This document shows positions 43,948 to 53,773 of a stretch of 64,000 bases of DNA, piece by piece. The first letter of the stretch is position 1. The number at the start of each line of letters is the position of its first letter. Both the position numbers and the translations under genes were made by a program. The notes beneath the pieces are model-generated. The model made no database searches. It saw nothing but the letters and a program-made list of their open reading frames with translations, and was not told the origin of the DNA. Source of the DNA: Tateyamaria sp. ANG-S1 (GTDB lineage Bacteria > Pseudomonadota > Alphaproteobacteria > Rhodobacterales > Rhodobacteraceae); NCBI RefSeq assembly GCF_000814025.1, contig NZ_JWLL01000006.1, positions 1 through 64,000 of the forward strand. Reading direction: 5' to 3'.

Positions 43948-45324
43948 ATGACAAATGCAATGCCAGACCCGGCCCCAAATCTCGTTTGGGCGGATATCGA
44001 CGGGAAGGTTGAACTATCTAACAGCGAAATCTGCGACTTGATGGTTGCGCGGCAGCTTGAAGAGGGTCACGAACTAGACGCACCATGCGCGGCTGCGCAG
44101 GAATTGTTGGATCAATGGGAGTCCGAAGGTGATGACCTTTCCGTAGACTGGGCAGCGGCGCGTCAGCGCCATCGCGCGGCAAGGCGCGTTAGCGCTGATG
44201 GCGAAGAACCAGAATACGAGGCAATTGAAAATCAGCCCGAATTGACGGAGGACGACCGCCGCAATCTAGCAAGCATCGCTAACGCGATTGCCATGGGTCT
44301 ATTTCCGTTCGTTCGCGAAATGATCGAAGGCAACGCGCCGGGGACACTGATCGACAAGCAGTTCGCGGGGACAGGTTCCGGTAAGCTGGAAAGCGCCTTT
44401 AGTATCATCGCATCGGGCAGCGCGACCCCAGCCGTTTCGCTGCCAGAAGACCCCGAAGAGATGACGAAGCGTCTATTGCCCGTTTTGCGCAGCGGACGCC
44501 CAAACGTCTTTTTCGACAATGTGAACCATGCCGTCGACTCTGGCGAACTTGCGTCAGCTATGACCGCTGATTGGTACGAAGCCCGCATTCTGGGCAAGTC
44601 TGAAACGATTGCCGTAGAGGTGCGATGCCAGTGGGTCGTGACCGGGATTCAGGTGCAGCTTTCGAAGGAATTGGCCCGCCGATTTTCACTGATCTTCATG
44701 GACCCTAAGACGGACAAGCCAGAAAATCGCGAGGATTTTCGACACGCTGACCTGACCGGATGGGTGCGTAAGAACCGGGGCCGTTTGGTCTGGGCCTGTT
44801 TGACGTTGGTGCAGAATTGGGTTGCTGGCGGGCGTCAGCCCGGTTCAGTCAATATGGCGTCCTACACGTCATGGGCGCAGACTATGAGCGGCATATTGGA
44901 AGCCGCTGGCATCCTCTGCTTGCGCGAAAACGCCAGCGATATGTCTGCCCGCGCATCGACCGAAAACGACCCCAAGCAGGTGTTGCTTGCCTACCTTGCC
45001 AGCTTTCCCGATGACACGTTGTTCGTGGCTGGTTCGGTGCCGAAGCGGCTTGAGGGAAAGGCGCAATCGGTCAAGGTCATTCTTGAAGACTTCTTTGGCG
45101 ACGAAGCCGCTGGCGAAACTGCCCTGCGAATTGCGGGCTGGGGGTATGACCGGGACGGCGCTTATGGTGATCCGCAGAAGATCGCAGCGGGGATGCGTAC
45201 GATTGAAGACATGCCGCACTCATATGACGGCGGACAGTTCACACTTGTGAAGGAACGCCACAAGGGCGCTAACGCGCTCACTTGGCGTTTAGACAAGACG
45301 GCGGACCCCGAAAAGCAGGCGTAA
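43948..45324 (+). CDS. Replication-type ATPase (primase/helicase-like)
   Basis: A 458-residue protein with AAA+/SF3-like features: a Walker A-type loop FAGTGSGKLESAF near residue 155, a Walker B-type strand PNVFFDNVNHAVDS near residue 205, and a VTGIQVQLSKELARRFSLIFMD region with candidate sensor and Arg-finger residues. The N-terminal ~100 residues are acidic and unlike known primases. This layout is like the replication ATPases of phages and integrative elements. Directly downstream lie nested inverted repeats that look like an origin, so the protein is a likely initiator or helicase for the element. Confidence 0.65.
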   Translation: MTNAMPDPAPNLVWADIDGKVELSNSEICDLMVARQLEEGHELDAPCAAAQELLDQWESEGDDLSVDWAAARQRHRAARRVSADGEEPEYEAIENQPELTEDDRRNLASIANAIAMGLFPFVREMIEGNAPGTLIDKQFAGTGSGKLESAFSIIASGSATPAVSLPEDPEEMTKRLLPVLRSGRPNVFFDNVNHAVDSGELASAMTADWYEARILGKSETIAVEVRCQWVVTGIQVQLSKELARRFSLIFMDPKTDKPENREDFRHADLTGWVRKNRGRLVWACLTLVQNWVAGGRQPGSVNMASYTSWAQTMSGILEAAGILCLRENASDMSARASTENDPKQVLLAYLASFPDDTLFVAGSVPKRLEGKAQSVKVILEDFFGDEAAGETALRIAGWGYDRDGAYGDPQKIAAGMRTIEDMPHSYDGGQFTLVKERHKGANALTWRLDKTADPEKQA

Positions 45325-45329
45325 AAACG

Positions 45330-45596
45330 AAGTGCGGTGGTTTGCGGTGGGCACCGCACCCGTAACCTATTGATTTTAAACGAGGTGCGGTGGTTGCGGT
45401 GCTTTTTCGGGGTTGGTCGCGAAAATGCCCCGCAATCTTGTTTTCGTTTAGCGAGGGGCACTTAAGACGGACGTTGTACGTAAAAAAAGAAAATCTTTGA
45501 TTTTTATCAAGGGTAGAGGAAAAGCACCGCAACTACCGCATATTCAATGATTTCAATGACTTACGTGTGCGGTGCCCACCGCAAACCACCGCACTT
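45330..45596. other. Candidate replication origin: nested inverted repeats
   Basis: A perfect 30-bp inverted repeat has arms at 45330-45359 and 45567-45596, rich in the repeated unit GCGGTG/CACCGC. Inside it, a second repeat of about 20 bp with one mismatch pairs 45386-45406 with 45520-45540. Between the inner arms is an AT-rich stretch (45480-45511, with runs of A and T). The repeated GCGGTG units resemble iterons and the AT block a DNA unwinding element. The stretch 45325-45640 has no gene. Function as an origin is inferred. Confidence 0.6.
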
Positions 45597-45640
45597 TCCG
45601 CGAATGAGAAAGAAACATCGTAAGTGCCCGCGTTAGCGGG

Positions 45641-46561
45641 TCATGCCGCCTCTGCTTTCAAGATGTGCTCGCCAATCTGTTGAACTGTGCCCAGCGCACG
45701 CAGCCGTAGTTCCTCTTGGTCGGCTTGATGCTCAAGCTCTTTGAAAGCCTCTTCTAAGTTGGCTTGCTGCTTGTCCGTAACCTGTGGGTCGTCCTCAGAT
45801 GGCCGTTGCAAAATCATTTCGTGTTGCCGCGTGAAATTGCTGCCGGGTTCGCGGTCGCGTTCCACCTTCAAATCCCACAACCGCCGCTTAATGAGATTGA
45901 CTGAACCTGTCAGCGAGCCAGCCTTGAGAGTGCCGAAATTCGCAACCAGTTTGGACCCAGAAAAGTCGATGATGACTTTGTGGCTGGTGCCCTTCATTCG
46001 CTTCTGTCGCCCTTCGCGCAGATCAGCGCTGAAAAAACCGGCAAAGCCTTCGCGTCTGTCTTTCACGTAGTCGCAAACCAAAAACGGTAAGCGGTCGCCT
46101 GCGCCTTGTCCCGCAGCCGACAAACCCGCAGCCACTTTGCTAACTGCATTCTCGTTCAACGGCTCAATATAAAGCGATGATAGTGCAGTCATCCAACTAG
46201 AGCCAATGGCCGCGAGACTAACCCCTTCAACTTCGCTGACGATTCCAAATGCAATCCCACTAACCGCAGGGTCGGGTTTTGAAATTGCTTCTGGCCCACG
46301 CTGCGCGAGATCATCGCGCAAATATTCACCTGCGATTTCTATAGCTTGAACTGCACCAACAGCATCCTCGCCATAAAAGCACTTTAGCCGCGCCAATTGG
46401 TTAGCCCACTCCAGATGAAAACCATCTGAATTGAAAACAGCGACACCGACGACAAAACGCTCATATGACCCGGATATGGGTTCGAAAAACACAGGTGCCC
46501 AATGCGCACGCACAGCATCGCGCAGCTTTGGGAATAGGTCTGTGTCTATTGCAATATCCAT
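45641..46561 (-). CDS. Hypothetical partner protein of HipA-like kinase
   Basis: A 306-residue protein with no recognised domain. It is mixed alpha/beta in the first ~200 residues (AHWAPVFFEPISGSYERFVVGVAVF, DLREGRQKRMKGTSHKVIIDF, KLVANFGTLKAGSLTGSVNLIKRRLWDL) and has a long helical, charged C-terminus (KQQANLEEAFKELEHQADQEELRLRALG) that may form a coiled coil. Its ATG overlaps the stop of the kinase gene (TAATG), which points to coupled synthesis and joint function. It is transcribed opposite to the surrounding phage genes, as accessory modules often are. Confidence 0.65.
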   Translation of the reverse strand: MDIAIDTDLFPKLRDAVRAHWAPVFFEPISGSYERFVVGVAVFNSDGFHLEWANQLARLKCFYGEDAVGAVQAIEIAGEYLRDDLAQRGPEAISKPDPAVSGIAFGIVSEVEGVSLAAIGSSWMTALSSLYIEPLNENAVSKVAAGLSAAGQGAGDRLPFLVCDYVKDRREGFAGFFSADLREGRQKRMKGTSHKVIIDFSGSKLVANFGTLKAGSLTGSVNLIKRRLWDLKVERDREPGSNFTRQHEMILQRPSEDDPQVTDKQQANLEEAFKELEHQADQEELRLRALGTVQQIGEHILKAEAA

Positions 46562-47358
46562 TATACCATCGTTGGCACGCCCAGCGCCTTGCTCGCATGT
46601 ACAGGCACCATAGCAGTCCTGTTCTCAAGAAATCCTTTCAGTGCGTCCACGCTCTGTAGCGGCAGAAGGTCGGTGATGCGACTGTTTTTCGACGTTTCTG
46701 TAGCGTCAAATCCGTCTATGTCTGCACCGAACTTGCGGACCTCAGTTGCACGCTGACGCTTTTGTTCCAGCGTCAAAACATGCGTAAGCCATTCACTTAG
46801 CTTGTTTCTATACTCTACTGACGGGTCCAGTTGGTTTGCTTGCCACTCAGGGCCGGTAAAGCAATGCCCGTGGTCGATCAGCCAAAATTCGTTCTGTCCA
46901 CCAAACAGGAGGTTCCCCGGATGGCGGTCTACGTTAGCCACCCAAGCATCGAAAGCATACAAGTGTCCGAGATCGCCCCACTTAACTATCTGATCTTGTA
47001 GGGCCTTACGCCCCGCTTCGTCAGAACCAGTCCAGCGATAGGTCACATTGGGAACTTTCACGTCTACACTTACGAAAACCAATCGCGAGCCGTCGGGTGT
47101 CGTAGGGGCCTTGGTCGCGGTCAGTACGTCAGACCTAGCAAGGCCAAGATAACAGTCGGGGATTGGCAAGCCTACGTCCCTCGCCAAGCTATGCGCAACA
47201 AGTTCATTGCACAATTGAACTAGGTTTAAGTCTTTTATTATTGCCTGACGGGTTTCGTTTTTTGACGTTAGTATTTGGCCTCTAAAAGTGTCGTTTACGT
47301 TATTATCTTTGAAGCCCTTGGCTCCAAGGAGTACCGTCGCAAGCTCAACAGTTGGCAT
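46561..47358 (-). CDS. HipA-like Ser/Thr kinase
   Basis: A 265-residue kinase-like protein of the HipA/PI3-4-kinase-related fold. The catalytic loop is ANVDRHPGNLLF at about residues 140-151 and the metal-binding segment is WLIDHGHCF near 159-167; an ATP-binding Lys is expected around AIIKDL near residue 42. It is shorter than true HipA (~440 residues), lacking its N-subdomain. No HipB-type antitoxin is seen upstream. It overlaps a partner gene of unknown function, so the pair may be a phosphorylation-based defence or regulatory module carried by the element. Confidence 0.75.
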   Translation of the reverse strand: MPTVELATVLLGAKGFKDNNVNDTFRGQILTSKNETRQAIIKDLNLVQLCNELVAHSLARDVGLPIPDCYLGLARSDVLTATKAPTTPDGSRLVFVSVDVKVPNVTYRWTGSDEAGRKALQDQIVKWGDLGHLYAFDAWVANVDRHPGNLLFGGQNEFWLIDHGHCFTGPEWQANQLDPSVEYRNKLSEWLTHVLTLEQKRQRATEVRKFGADIDGFDATETSKNSRITDLLPLQSVDALKGFLENRTAMVPVHASKALGVPTMV

Positions 47359-47464
47359 CAACTACTCTAATTTTTTCAATGTTCATCAACCCTAGCGGGT
47401 TACGTTCTGATTTGGCAACAATTTTGCGACTAGCTGAAATTAAGCCCCACAGCCGCCGCCGAGC

Positions 47465-47486
47465 GTTCATTTGTGAACATTGTTCA
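47465..47486. promoter_or_regulatory. Operator-like palindrome upstream of the kinase module
   Basis: GTTCATTTGTGAAC at 47465-47478 is a palindrome with a 4-base centre, followed by another GTTCA at 47482-47486. It lies about 107 bases upstream of the HipA-like start and could be a repressor site. The rest of 47362-47764 shows no supported gene. Confidence 0.4.
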
Positions 47487-47764
47487 TTTTCTGCATCCGG
47501 CTCCACTATGTGGAACAAGGACCAATGTTTCCTACTAAATTGGTCAGAAATTGATTTGCGCCGACTCTGCAACTTTGGTTGCAATCGCAACAACTTTTCG
47601 ACCGACCCGCCCACTTGCGAGCCATTCGCAAAATTCCCCCTCAAATCGCTTCTGCGATTGTCCACGTTTTCAACCGGATTGTCCCCAAATCAGCCGCTAA
47701 AATCGCCCGTATGAACACGTATATAAAGCACAACCGACGATGACGTTTTTTAGAAGTGGCGCAG

Positions 47765-48436
47765 ATGACCCAAATGACCAAGAAATACGTGATTTACTAT
47801 CGCGTCAGCACAAAGCGCCAAGGTGAGTCCGGTCTGGGCCTTGAAGCGCAGGAACGTGACGTTGCGCTTTATCTTGAGAATTACAGCGACCAGCCATTTG
47901 AAGTGTTGGGCACGTTTACCGATGTGGAGTCCGGCAAACACGCCGACCGCGTGGAATTAACGAAAGCCTTGGACCTTGCCCGCAGTGAGGGGGCAGAGCT
48001 ACTTGTCGCCAAGTTGGACCGCCTTTCGCGGAAGGTCAGTCAGATCGCCGCTCTAATGGACGACAAACGTCTATCTATCCGGGTGGCAGCAATGCCAAAC
48101 GCTGACAAGTTTCAACTACACATCTATGCAGCACTAGCCGAACAAGAGCGCGACTTTATCAGCTTGAGAACCAAGCAAGCCTTAGCATCTGCCAAAGAGC
48201 GTGGCGTTAAACTGGGCGGTCTGCGCGACAAAACAATGAAGCGCAATGAAGCCGCCAAAGAGGTTGCCGACATTGCAGCCAAGCGTATCGCGGATATTGC
48301 TATGCCATTGCGCGAGGCAGGCAAGAGCTACCAAGCTGTCGCTGACGCGCTCAACGCTGCAAAGGTGGCCACGCCGCGTGGTGGTCGTGAATGGTATCCC
48401 GCAAGTGTGCGTAACGCACTGCTTAGGCTTGCGTAG
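47765..48436 (+). CDS. Small serine recombinase (resolvase/invertase)
   Basis: A 223-residue serine recombinase with the catalytic Ser in YYRVSTKRQ near residue 11, followed by GLGLEAQERDV, LLVAKLDRLSRKVSQIAAL and AALAEQERDFISLRTKQAL. The C-terminal ~80 residues have the helix-turn-helix region (AAKRIADIAMPLREAGKSYQAVADALN...REWYPASVRNALLRL). It is complete, unlike the fragment at 35984-36472. No strong ribosome site is visible; ATG at 47774 is an alternative start. It lies in the middle of the element and may mark the edge of a cargo insertion. Confidence 0.9.
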   Translation: MTQMTKKYVIYYRVSTKRQGESGLGLEAQERDVALYLENYSDQPFEVLGTFTDVESGKHADRVELTKALDLARSEGAELLVAKLDRLSRKVSQIAALMDDKRLSIRVAAMPNADKFQLHIYAALAEQERDFISLRTKQALASAKERGVKLGGLRDKTMKRNEAAKEVADIAAKRIADIAMPLREAGKSYQAVADALNAAKVATPRGGREWYPASVRNALLRLA

Positions 48437-49093
48437 CCAAGCGAAAGAGTGAGGATTAACAATCCGTTATCCCGTCAGGGGCCGGGTGCGATACGCCCAG
48501 CACCAGACCTGCCAACGCGGGCCTCTCCTGTCACACATACATATCCGCACACCATACCACCCGCCCACACCCCGGCCAGCCCGTACAGAAGGTCAACCAA
48601 ACACAAAACCAACAGAAGCCGAAACCTCGCAAACACTCGCCCAACATTGGATCCACCGGCCCACCAGCAAGCTATCCTGCCATGTCGCCAGCCCGCCCGT
48701 GGTGCCGCTTCAATCGAAGTTCCGTATTGTAGAACTATTGGGGTGGCTGGGGTGTGGGGGACGCGCGTCAGCGCGGTCAAAGCAAAGATGACTGTTGCTT
48801 CTTGCAAGGCAGTCAGCGTGCGTTGGCAAGCATTGCTTCCAGATTCATGTCGGGGGACCCAAGGCGGGAGTACCCCCTATCATTGAATCGCGCGTAGGTG
48901 CTGTTTATGAGTTGCAGAGCAACTCCATGGTTGCAGTCCGCGAAAACCTTTTTTCACCAGAAATGAATCCGCCTTTTTGAATCGTTGATAGCCATTTTGC
49001 GTTCCAAACATTTAGGATCAAGAGTTTACAGTGCGTAAGTGACAAAGCTTAGATGCTTAAACAAAAAAGCCGATTGATAGCTGTTGGCGACGT
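48437..49093. other. Intergenic stretch without a recognisable gene
   Basis: I see no coding frame with a ribosome site or recognisable protein here. The sequence is mixed in composition, with a CA/CC-rich portion around 48520-48650. It separates the serine recombinase from the oppositely oriented M23 gene. Confidence 0.5.
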
Positions 49094-50095
49094 TTAAAAA
49101 CACTCGCCCGCCGCGACACCGGAAATCCAATCTTCGTCAACACCAGTATCTAGTTCAAACGGCTTAAACTGCTTTGCATTGCAAGAATCTAGAGACCCAT
49201 CAGTAAAAAACTGGGGCGAAATACTTGCTACAAAATGATGTAGCCCTCCGTTAACTTGGCCTTCACTTACGGACTCAGCTCTGTTCATTGTGTAAGACAT
49301 GTAACGTAAGCGGTTATCGTCAATTAACTCTAGATCACCCGAACCGGGGTCTGCAGAAGGCTTCCAATTCAAGCCACATGTATCTTGGATAATACTAGTC
49401 GATCCAGCGGGTGCGGAAAACAAAACTTTGTTGCCAGAAAACGCTGTAATACGAGGCACCCACATGAATTCAGCCACTATTCTACAGCCCGTTTGTAAGA
49501 TCGTCAGTTCCCTTCGCCGAGTGTGAAAGAAAGCCACACCAATAATCTCGCTGCTAAAAATTTTTAGCTCATCCGTTTCAACAAATCGCCCCCCCGGTGC
49601 CGAATATTGCCTCGTCACAGACCATGTGCCGTCAATAAAATTCTTAGTTGCGTGTGTCTGAGGATCGACAAAGTTCCTTGGGTTCCCAGAAGAGGTAGCC
49701 CAACAAGTTTGCCCAGCACCCGGCACCTGAACCTGTAAATGTAGGTGTATGCCTGAAATGTCTGTCCCGGGAGGCGCAGTGTCTCCAGTCTTCCCAAGAA
49801 CAGTCCAAGGGTATACGTCGTCGCCAGCAACAACCGACGTTTCAGAACAGTGCAAGTATTGAATCCAAGTTGCCGAACCGTCTCTTGGGGCAACCGCAAC
49901 TGTTCCGTAGGCTCCGCCAACAAATACAACTTTTCCAAAAATACCGGCTGTAAACGGCGTTGCTACTCCCGAGCTTCGAATGTCTAGTCCTTTGTGTGGG
50001 CATCCGTCTCTCATTTCGCCAAATCTGGCTGAAATCCCCCCCATCCCGGCAAGTCCAACTTCAAATGGCGTCAAACCAATCATTTTTTTCTCCAC
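49094..50095 (-). CDS. M23-like peptidase (LytM domain)
   Basis: A 333-residue protein with an N-terminal LytM/M23 domain: PHKGLDIRSSGVATPFTAG carries the first His and Asp, and IHLHLQVQVPGAGQ carries the HxH motif of the zinc site, spaced ~75 residues later as in the family. No signal peptide is seen. The C-terminal half is of unknown fold. M23 peptidases in phage elements degrade peptidoglycan during entry or lysis, or lie on tail tips. It is transcribed opposite to the tape-measure gene. A role in host lysis is inferred. Confidence 0.75.
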   Translation of the reverse strand: MEKKMIGLTPFEVGLAGMGGISARFGEMRDGCPHKGLDIRSSGVATPFTAGIFGKVVFVGGAYGTVAVAPRDGSATWIQYLHCSETSVVAGDDVYPWTVLGKTGDTAPPGTDISGIHLHLQVQVPGAGQTCWATSSGNPRNFVDPQTHATKNFIDGTWSVTRQYSAPGGRFVETDELKIFSSEIIGVAFFHTRRRELTILQTGCRIVAEFMWVPRITAFSGNKVLFSAPAGSTSIIQDTCGLNWKPSADPGSGDLELIDDNRLRYMSYTMNRAESVSEGQVNGGLHHFVASISPQFFTDGSLDSCNAKQFKPFELDTGVDEDWISGVAAGECF

Positions 50096-50340
50096 AAAAA
50101 AGTATCTGAAACGCTATCGTGACGTTCCACAACCATTTGGTGCAACGTTCGTGTCAGAGACAATCTAAGTCAAGAAGTGATGCGTTAGGAACGGGTCGTT
50201 TAATATGCATGTACCTCCTTTGCGTGCGGCTGGTGAGAGCGTCTTTGGGTAGATCAGCTAGAACTTTAAACGACCAAAGGTTCAGCCGTTCGACCGTCCA
50301 AATTCGGTCAAACACACTCACTGTGATACAATGCAGGCAC

Positions 50341-50401
50341 GCGCCTTCCTTCGGCGCGATGGATAGTCATTTGTCCTCTGGGGCGGTTGCAGGACCGCCC
50401 C
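50341..50401 (+). terminator. Two hairpins upstream of the tape-measure gene
   Basis: GCGCC/GGCGC with a 7-base loop is at 50341-50357, and GGGGCGGT/ACCGCCCC with a 6-base loop is at 50380-50401. Both lie in the leader of the tape-measure gene (50436). There is no T-run, so they may be structured leader or weak terminators. The rest of 50096-50435 shows no gene. Confidence 0.45.
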
Positions 50402-50435
50402 ACACCTTCCTGCAAAATCAAAAGAACAAATAATC

Positions 50436-53400
50436 ATGGAAACACATGAGCTACGTCTAAAGATAGACGCCGCCGCCGCGCAAAGCGGTTCCCGTCAGTT
50501 TGTCGCCGCCGTAAACGCTGTAAAGGCCGCAGTCCGCGACCTAGAGCGTGACACAAACGGGGCCTTCACACAGCTTCAAAATATCAAGCCGCAAGTTGAC
50601 GTAAGCGGCCTTCGCAGCGCCACAACAGAAACGAACAACGTAGCCAAGGCCGCAACCGCAACGGAACGTGCGGCGGCAAACATGGCACGCCAGATTCAGC
50701 AAACGGCGCTGTCAAGCGCGGCAGCATTGCGCACCAGCGAACAAGCAGCACAGCGCCTTAGCCAGCGGATGCTAGATATTGGCGACACTCAGGGGGTGGT
50801 CCGCCTCAACGGCGCTCTGTCGCAGCTTCGTTCTAACCTTACCGCCGCAACCAGCACATTAGATGTGCGCAGCGCTCGTTCCCAGTTCGATGACCTTCGT
50901 TCGTCACTGTTGCAGAACACCGTCGCAGCGGAACGGCTGCGCGGGCAGCAGGCATAGCTTGCGCGTGAAATGGAAGAGTCCGCCCGTGCCGCATCCAGTC
51001 AATCGGCGCGACTTGACGAACTACGGTCCCGTTACAATCCACTTTTCAGCGCATCTAAGGCTTACGAACGCGCATTGGATGAGATCGCGGAAGCCGAACG
51101 CGCCGGGGCTATCAGCGCCCAGCTTGCGAGCGATGCACGAACACGGGCCGCAGCGCAATTGAGCGGGGCCGCGTCGGCGGCAGACCAGTATGCAGTATCG
51201 CTGCGCCGTTCGTCCGCTGCCACTCAGCAGGGCGTCATGGCGGGGCAACAGTTCTTTGACGTCCTAATTCAGGCCCAGCAAGGGTTCGTTGGTGTTGGCA
51301 CAATCGCCCTGCAACAGGGTTCACAGCTTGCCGCTCAAATGAACGGTCTACGCGCCGCCGGGGGCAGTGTTTTCAGCACTCTGTTGGGCGGTCTGACCTC
51401 GCTGATTAATCCGTTGTCGTTGCTGACAATCGGGGCCGTCGCCGCAGGTGCCGCAATCATCAAGTGGTTCGGATCAGGCTCGGCAGAAGTAAAGTCTTTT
51501 GACCAAGCGCTATCTGACGCCACCAGTCGTTTGAATACGCTGCGCGATGCCAACGACGCAATCAACGGGCGAAACGTTGAGCAACTAAGAGATCGCTATG
51601 GCGAGCTAAACGCCGAGTTGGACGCCCACATTGCCCGGATGCAGCAAATCGCAGAACTTGACGCTGCCAAGTCCGCGCGTGAGCTTGCAGACCCGATTCA
51701 GGATGTGGTCACAAGCGATTTCAACCCTCTGACAACCAGCGTCGACTCGGTGCGCCGGACCTTTGGGACGACCAACGGCTCCGCCCGCAACTTCCTGCGC
51801 TTGCTAGAAAACATCCGAAACGCCCGCACCTTCGATGAGCAACTAGCCGCGATTTCAGCAGCCCGCGCCGAAGTGGAACGCCTGACGGGGGGACTCGGTC
51901 AGGCGGAAGGTGCGGCGGCAGATGTGGCCACACAGCTTGTCCGCGCAGAGGATTTGGCAATCCAGTTGGCGAACGCACAGGATGGCACAACGGAAGCCAC
52001 CAACCGCGCAGCGGGTGCCGCGTCAGTTCTGACCGTTGAGATAGGTAGCGCCGCGAATGCTGCCGCTGCACTACTCGCGAACTTGGGTAATGTCCCAAGC
52101 GCAATCGCATCAATTCAGGGGTCAGTGAGTGACCAAATTGCAGAGATCAACGCCGCCAACCGCTCGCTTCAGATTCAGGTTGATAATGGACTGACAGCGG
52201 CGGCGGCGGACAGGACCGTTCAACTCGAACAGCTCGTGGACGCTGTAGCAGAAGGCGACCAGACAGTCAGCTTTGACCAGATCGCTGACCTTCAACGCGA
52301 AATCAATGATTTGAACACGGCGACGGAACGCACCGCCGAATTGCGCGACCGTCTGAGTCAGCAGAATAACCCGACGCGACCACGTGCGCGGCCTAGTTCT
52401 GGCGGCGGGCGTCGTTCATCTGGTGGCGGTGGCGCATCGTCCGCACGCACAGCCGCGATAAGCGAAGAGCAACAGGCGCTAGACCGTCTGAACGAGTCTT
52501 TGCGGTCGCGCCTACAGTCGCTTGAGGCTGAGCGGATCGAAATGGGATTGGTCGCGTCCGGGCAGTTCGAAACAGCCGAAGCCGCTCGCCTAATGGCACA
52601 GGCAATGGTGCAGAGCGGCGGCGCAGTCGATGGCCAAACCGCCGCAATGATCCGGCAAATTGATGCCGCCAGCCGTCTCAACGAAGAGCTACGGCGCGTG
52701 GCAACGGACCCCGTGCGCGAGTGGATGGACTCTGTGCCCAATTGGATCGAAGCCGGACAACAGATTGAGATTGGCGCAATCAACCACCTTAAGGACGCAA
52801 TCTCTCAGTTTGTTCAGACAGGCGAATTTGACATTGAAGCGCTGGGCCAAGCGATCCTTGGCACCATTGCGGATATCGTTGCAGACAAGGCCGTTGCCGA
52901 ACTCGCTAACCTATTCGGGCGGGGGGATGCTGACTCTGGCGGTCTAGGGGGCCTTCTGGGCGGTCTATTCGGCTCACAGGGCGATGAATTGACAGGGCCA
53001 ACAGCGGGCTTCGGACAGGGCCAACAGGTCGCACAGGGCGGCGTACAGGCGGGCAACAGCATATCGCAGGCCATGGTGCAGGCGGGGCAGCAAGTCTCAC
53101 AGCAGATCAGCAGCGCAATGACCCAAGGGGGCCAGCAGGCAGGACAGGCAACGCAGCTTGCACACGCTCAGGGTGGACAGCAGGCAGCGAATGCGCAGCG
53201 CCTTGCAGGTATCCAGCACGGTCAACAGGTACGCATTGCGACCTCGACCAGCGGAAACCAGCACGCAACGCAGGTGCGCACAGCTATTCAGGCGGGCGGA
53301 CAGCAACACGCGGCACTTGTGCGCGGCGCAGCCGCAGGCGGCGGCGGGTTCGGTGGCGGTGGGGGCCTCTTCGGGACTGTCCTTAGCTTCCTGCCCGGAC

Positions 53401-53735
53401 TCTTCGCGGAAGGCGGCATGTCCAATGCGCCAGTTGCGCGTGCCCATGTATCGCCCACCGTTTTCCGCAACGCACCGCAGTTTGCCGAAGGCACAACGAA
53501 CACGTCTGGCATCCCGGCAATTTTGCACGACAACGAAGCCGTTGTGCCCCTGACGCGCGGACGTCGCATCCCTGTTGATATGTCTGGTATGGATGGCATG
53601 GGCGGTGGCGTGAACAACTTCAACGTGACGCAGAATATCAGCACCCCGGACGCAGACAGCTTCCGGCGTTCGTCCAAGCAAATTTCGAGTGATGGATTTA
53701 CGGCTGCGCAGCGGGCAGCGGCGGCGAATAACTAA
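50436..53735 (+). pseudogene. Phage tail tape-measure gene with an internal TAG
   Basis: A 3.3-kb frame for a tape-measure protein, ~1,100 codons. The helical, Ala/Gln-rich body, a central membrane-like segment (LINPLSLLTIGAVAAGAAIIKWF) and the C-terminal AEGGMSNAPVARA and PAILHDNEAVVPLTRGRRIPV are typical of this family. At 50955-50957 a TAG interrupts the frame; the context RGQQA-stop-LAREMEESARAA stays in frame on both sides, so one C-to-T change from CAG (Gln) would explain it. An ATG at 50970 could restart translation to give 921 residues. Neighbouring tail genes are absent. The gene is probably non-functional or a truncated form. Confidence 0.8.
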
Positions 53736-53773
53736 CAAGCCCAGCGCTGGGCGGCGAAGTCCGGCTAACGCCG

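Noticed and set aside
47345-47665. A 106-residue minus-strand frame in front of the HipA-like gene, considered as an antitoxin
   Set aside because: No helix-turn-helix pattern is visible, the composition is irregular and it overlaps the kinase start.
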